Positions 5,326 to 6,482 of a stretch of 6,482 nt of DNA are shown here, in pieces (positions within the stretch are counted from its first letter, which is position 1; each line of letters starts with the position of its first letter). The stretch is from Methylovulum sp. (GTDB lineage: Bacteria > Pseudomonadota > Gammaproteobacteria > Methylococcales > Methylomonadaceae). Location of the stretch: NCBI GenBank assembly GCA_004299465.1, contig SCST01000412.1, forward strand, positions 1 through 6,482, given 5' to 3'. A program made the position numbers and the translations under genes. Below the pieces are notes generated by a model. That model was not told where the DNA came from, did no database searches, and saw only the letters and a list, made by a program, of their open reading frames with translations.

Positions 5326-6455
5326 TAGCGTGAGAGACGTTTTTTATGCGTGTGTATCGACATCAGGATGCCGAAACCCGCCAGTAAGGTGACGATGGAT
5401 GTCCCGCCGTAACTGATCAGCGGCAATGGCACGCCAACCACAGGCAAGACGCCGATAACCATGCCTATGTTAACGAACACATAAACAAAAAAAGTAAAGG
5501 CGAGACTGCTGGCCAATAATCGGTTGTAAGTGTCTTGCGCCTGGGAGGCGATATATAGGCAGCGGGCGATGATCAGCAAATACAGGATCAGCAGCCCTAC
5601 GCAACCGAACAGGCCGAATTCTTCGGCAAATACGGCGAAAATAAAATCGGTAGAACTTTCCGGCAAAAAATCCAGTTCCGACTGGGTGCTGCCCAGCCAG
5701 CCTTTTCCGTAGATGCCGCCGGAACCAATTGCAATTTTTGACTGGATAATATGATAACCGCGGCCTAATGGATCGGCTTCTGGATTCAGGAAAGTCAGCA
5801 CCCGGTCGCGCTGGTAGCCGCGCATGAAATGCCATAATATCGGTGTTAATGCGGCCAGTGTGGCAATGATTGCGAAAATGAAGCGCCACGAGAGACCCGC
5901 GAAAAACAGCACGCCGGCCCCTGAGCTCGCGACCAGCAGCGCCGTTCCCAAGTCCGGCTGTATCGCGATCAACAAGGTAGGGATCAGGATCAGCACCGTC
6001 GCGATAGTCAGCTGCTTAATCTTGGGCGGCAACGCATGTTCGGCCAAAAACCACGCAATCATCATCGGTGTCGTGATTTTTATCATTTCGGACGGCTGAA
6101 ACCGGAAAAACCCCAGTTCCAGCCAGCGTTGCGCGCCTTTGCCTATTTGCCCCATGATTAAAACGGCAAGCAGCAAAAAAATACCCAGGCCGAACAGCAA
6201 TGCCGAATAACGCTTGAACTGGTAAGGATTGACATGGGCCAACACCGTCATCAAAAAAAATGCCAGGCCGACACGCGCGCCCTGGCGTACCAAAACATCC
6301 ATATCCTGGCTGCCGGCACTGTATAAAATCAAAAAACTCAGCAACGAGGTCAGCAACAGGCCGATGAACAACGGAATGTCGATATGTAATTTCCTGAGGA
6401 TAGTACCGATAATGGAAGGCGACTCGAAATGTTCCGGGCGGGTTTCAGTTTTCAT
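5325..6455 (-). CDS. rodA: RodA, SEDS-family peptidoglycan glycosyltransferase
   Basis: A 376-residue polytopic inner-membrane protein, close to E. coli RodA (370). It polymerises lipid II into glycan strands during lateral wall growth, together with the transpeptidase PBP2 and the MreBCD elongation machinery. About ten hydrophobic segments can be traced, the first at about 27-46 and the last at about 352-367. SEDS motifs present are RWLELGFFRFQPSEMIKI (110-127), QPDLGTALL (166-174), GSGGIYGKGWLGSTQSELDF (244-263), LPESSTDFIFAVFAEE (264-279) and PLPLISYGGTS (343-353). D270 in the STDFIFAV stretch matches the aspartate shown to be essential in RodA of other bacteria. The ATG at 6455-6453 has only a weak ribosome-binding site; the frame is also open upstream to the window edge, so a slightly longer N-terminus cannot be excluded. 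First complete gene of the operon. Confidence 0.96.
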   Translation of the reverse strand: MKTETRPEHFESPSIIGTILRKLHIDIPLFIGLLLTSLLSFLILYSAGSQDMDVLVRQGARVGLAFFLMTVLAHVNPYQFKRYSALLFGLGIFLLLAVLIMGQIGKGAQRWLELGFFRFQPSEMIKITTPMMIAWFLAEHALPPKIKQLTIATVLILIPTLLIAIQPDLGTALLVASSGAGVLFFAGLSWRFIFAIIATLAALTPILWHFMRGYQRDRVLTFLNPEADPLGRGYHIIQSKIAIGSGGIYGKGWLGSTQSELDFLPESSTDFIFAVFAEEFGLFGCVGLLILYLLIIARCLYIASQAQDTYNRLLASSLAFTFFVYVFVNIGMVIGVLPVVGVPLPLISYGGTSIVTLLAGFGILMSIHTHKKRLSR

Positions 6456-6482
6456 GGTTGCGCTTTGGGGTGGCCCTTTAAA
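6452..6482 (-). CDS. Possible last codons of an upstream gene (mrdA/PBP2?)
   Basis: One frame on the minus strand reads LKGHPKAQP then TGA at 6454-6452, overlapping the rodA ATG in ATGA. That junction matches the other tight junctions of this operon, and in gammaproteobacteria the gene directly before rodA is normally mrdA, encoding PBP2. Ten codons cannot prove identity, so no symbol is given. Confidence 0.35.
   Translation of the reverse strand, partial: LKGHPKAQP

Overview
The window looks like a chromosomal segment of a gammaproteobacterium. It carries the conserved rod-shape and peptidoglycan cluster rodA-mltB-rlpA-dacA-(dat)-ybeD next to the 5' part of dnaN. The cluster order is a gammaproteobacterial hallmark, as in Pseudomonas and Enterobacteria where lipB and lipA follow. 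A D-amino-acid transaminase gene inserted between dacA and ybeD suggests a lineage such as Methylococcales or Legionellales, but the genus cannot be proven from this sequence. Every convincing gene is on the minus strand, so the window reads from high to low coordinates. No mobile element, CRISPR array, tRNA or rRNA was seen.

Layout, in the direction of transcription. Positions 6482-6452 may hold the last codons of an upstream gene, plausibly mrdA (PBP2), ending in an ATGA overlap with rodA. Then come rodA (6455-5325), mltB (5325-4318) and rlpA (4321-3803), joined by TAATG and ATGA overlaps. A 266-bp gap (3802-3537) has a GC-rich core rich in inverted repeats and a possible promoter. Next are dacA (3536-2364), dat (2377-1535) and ybeD (1538-1275), again overlapping. 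Two hairpins (1260-1235 and 1135-1100, the second with a ten-T tract) end the operon. From 985 down to 746 lies a very AT-rich stretch with five perfect TTATNCACA DnaA boxes, a sixth near-match and a (TAA)4 run. The last 745 bases encode residues 1-248 of the DNA polymerase III sliding clamp, DnaN, whose gene continues beyond the window.

How the genes work together. RodA polymerises septum-independent wall glycan with PBP2. MltB and RlpA cleave glycan strands. DacA trims the terminal D-Ala of stem peptides, and Dat could re-use the released D-Ala by transaminating it to pyruvate while making D-Glu. YbeD is a small ACT-like protein of uncertain role.

The most notable point is the 746-985 region. 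It has the composition and box density of a replication origin (oriC) directly upstream of dnaN, but dnaA, the usual neighbour, is absent and the wall operon sits there instead. The DnaA boxes also flank a strong extended -10 promoter for dnaN. I did not find an obviously unknown gene system; the origin-like locus is the best candidate for a second look.
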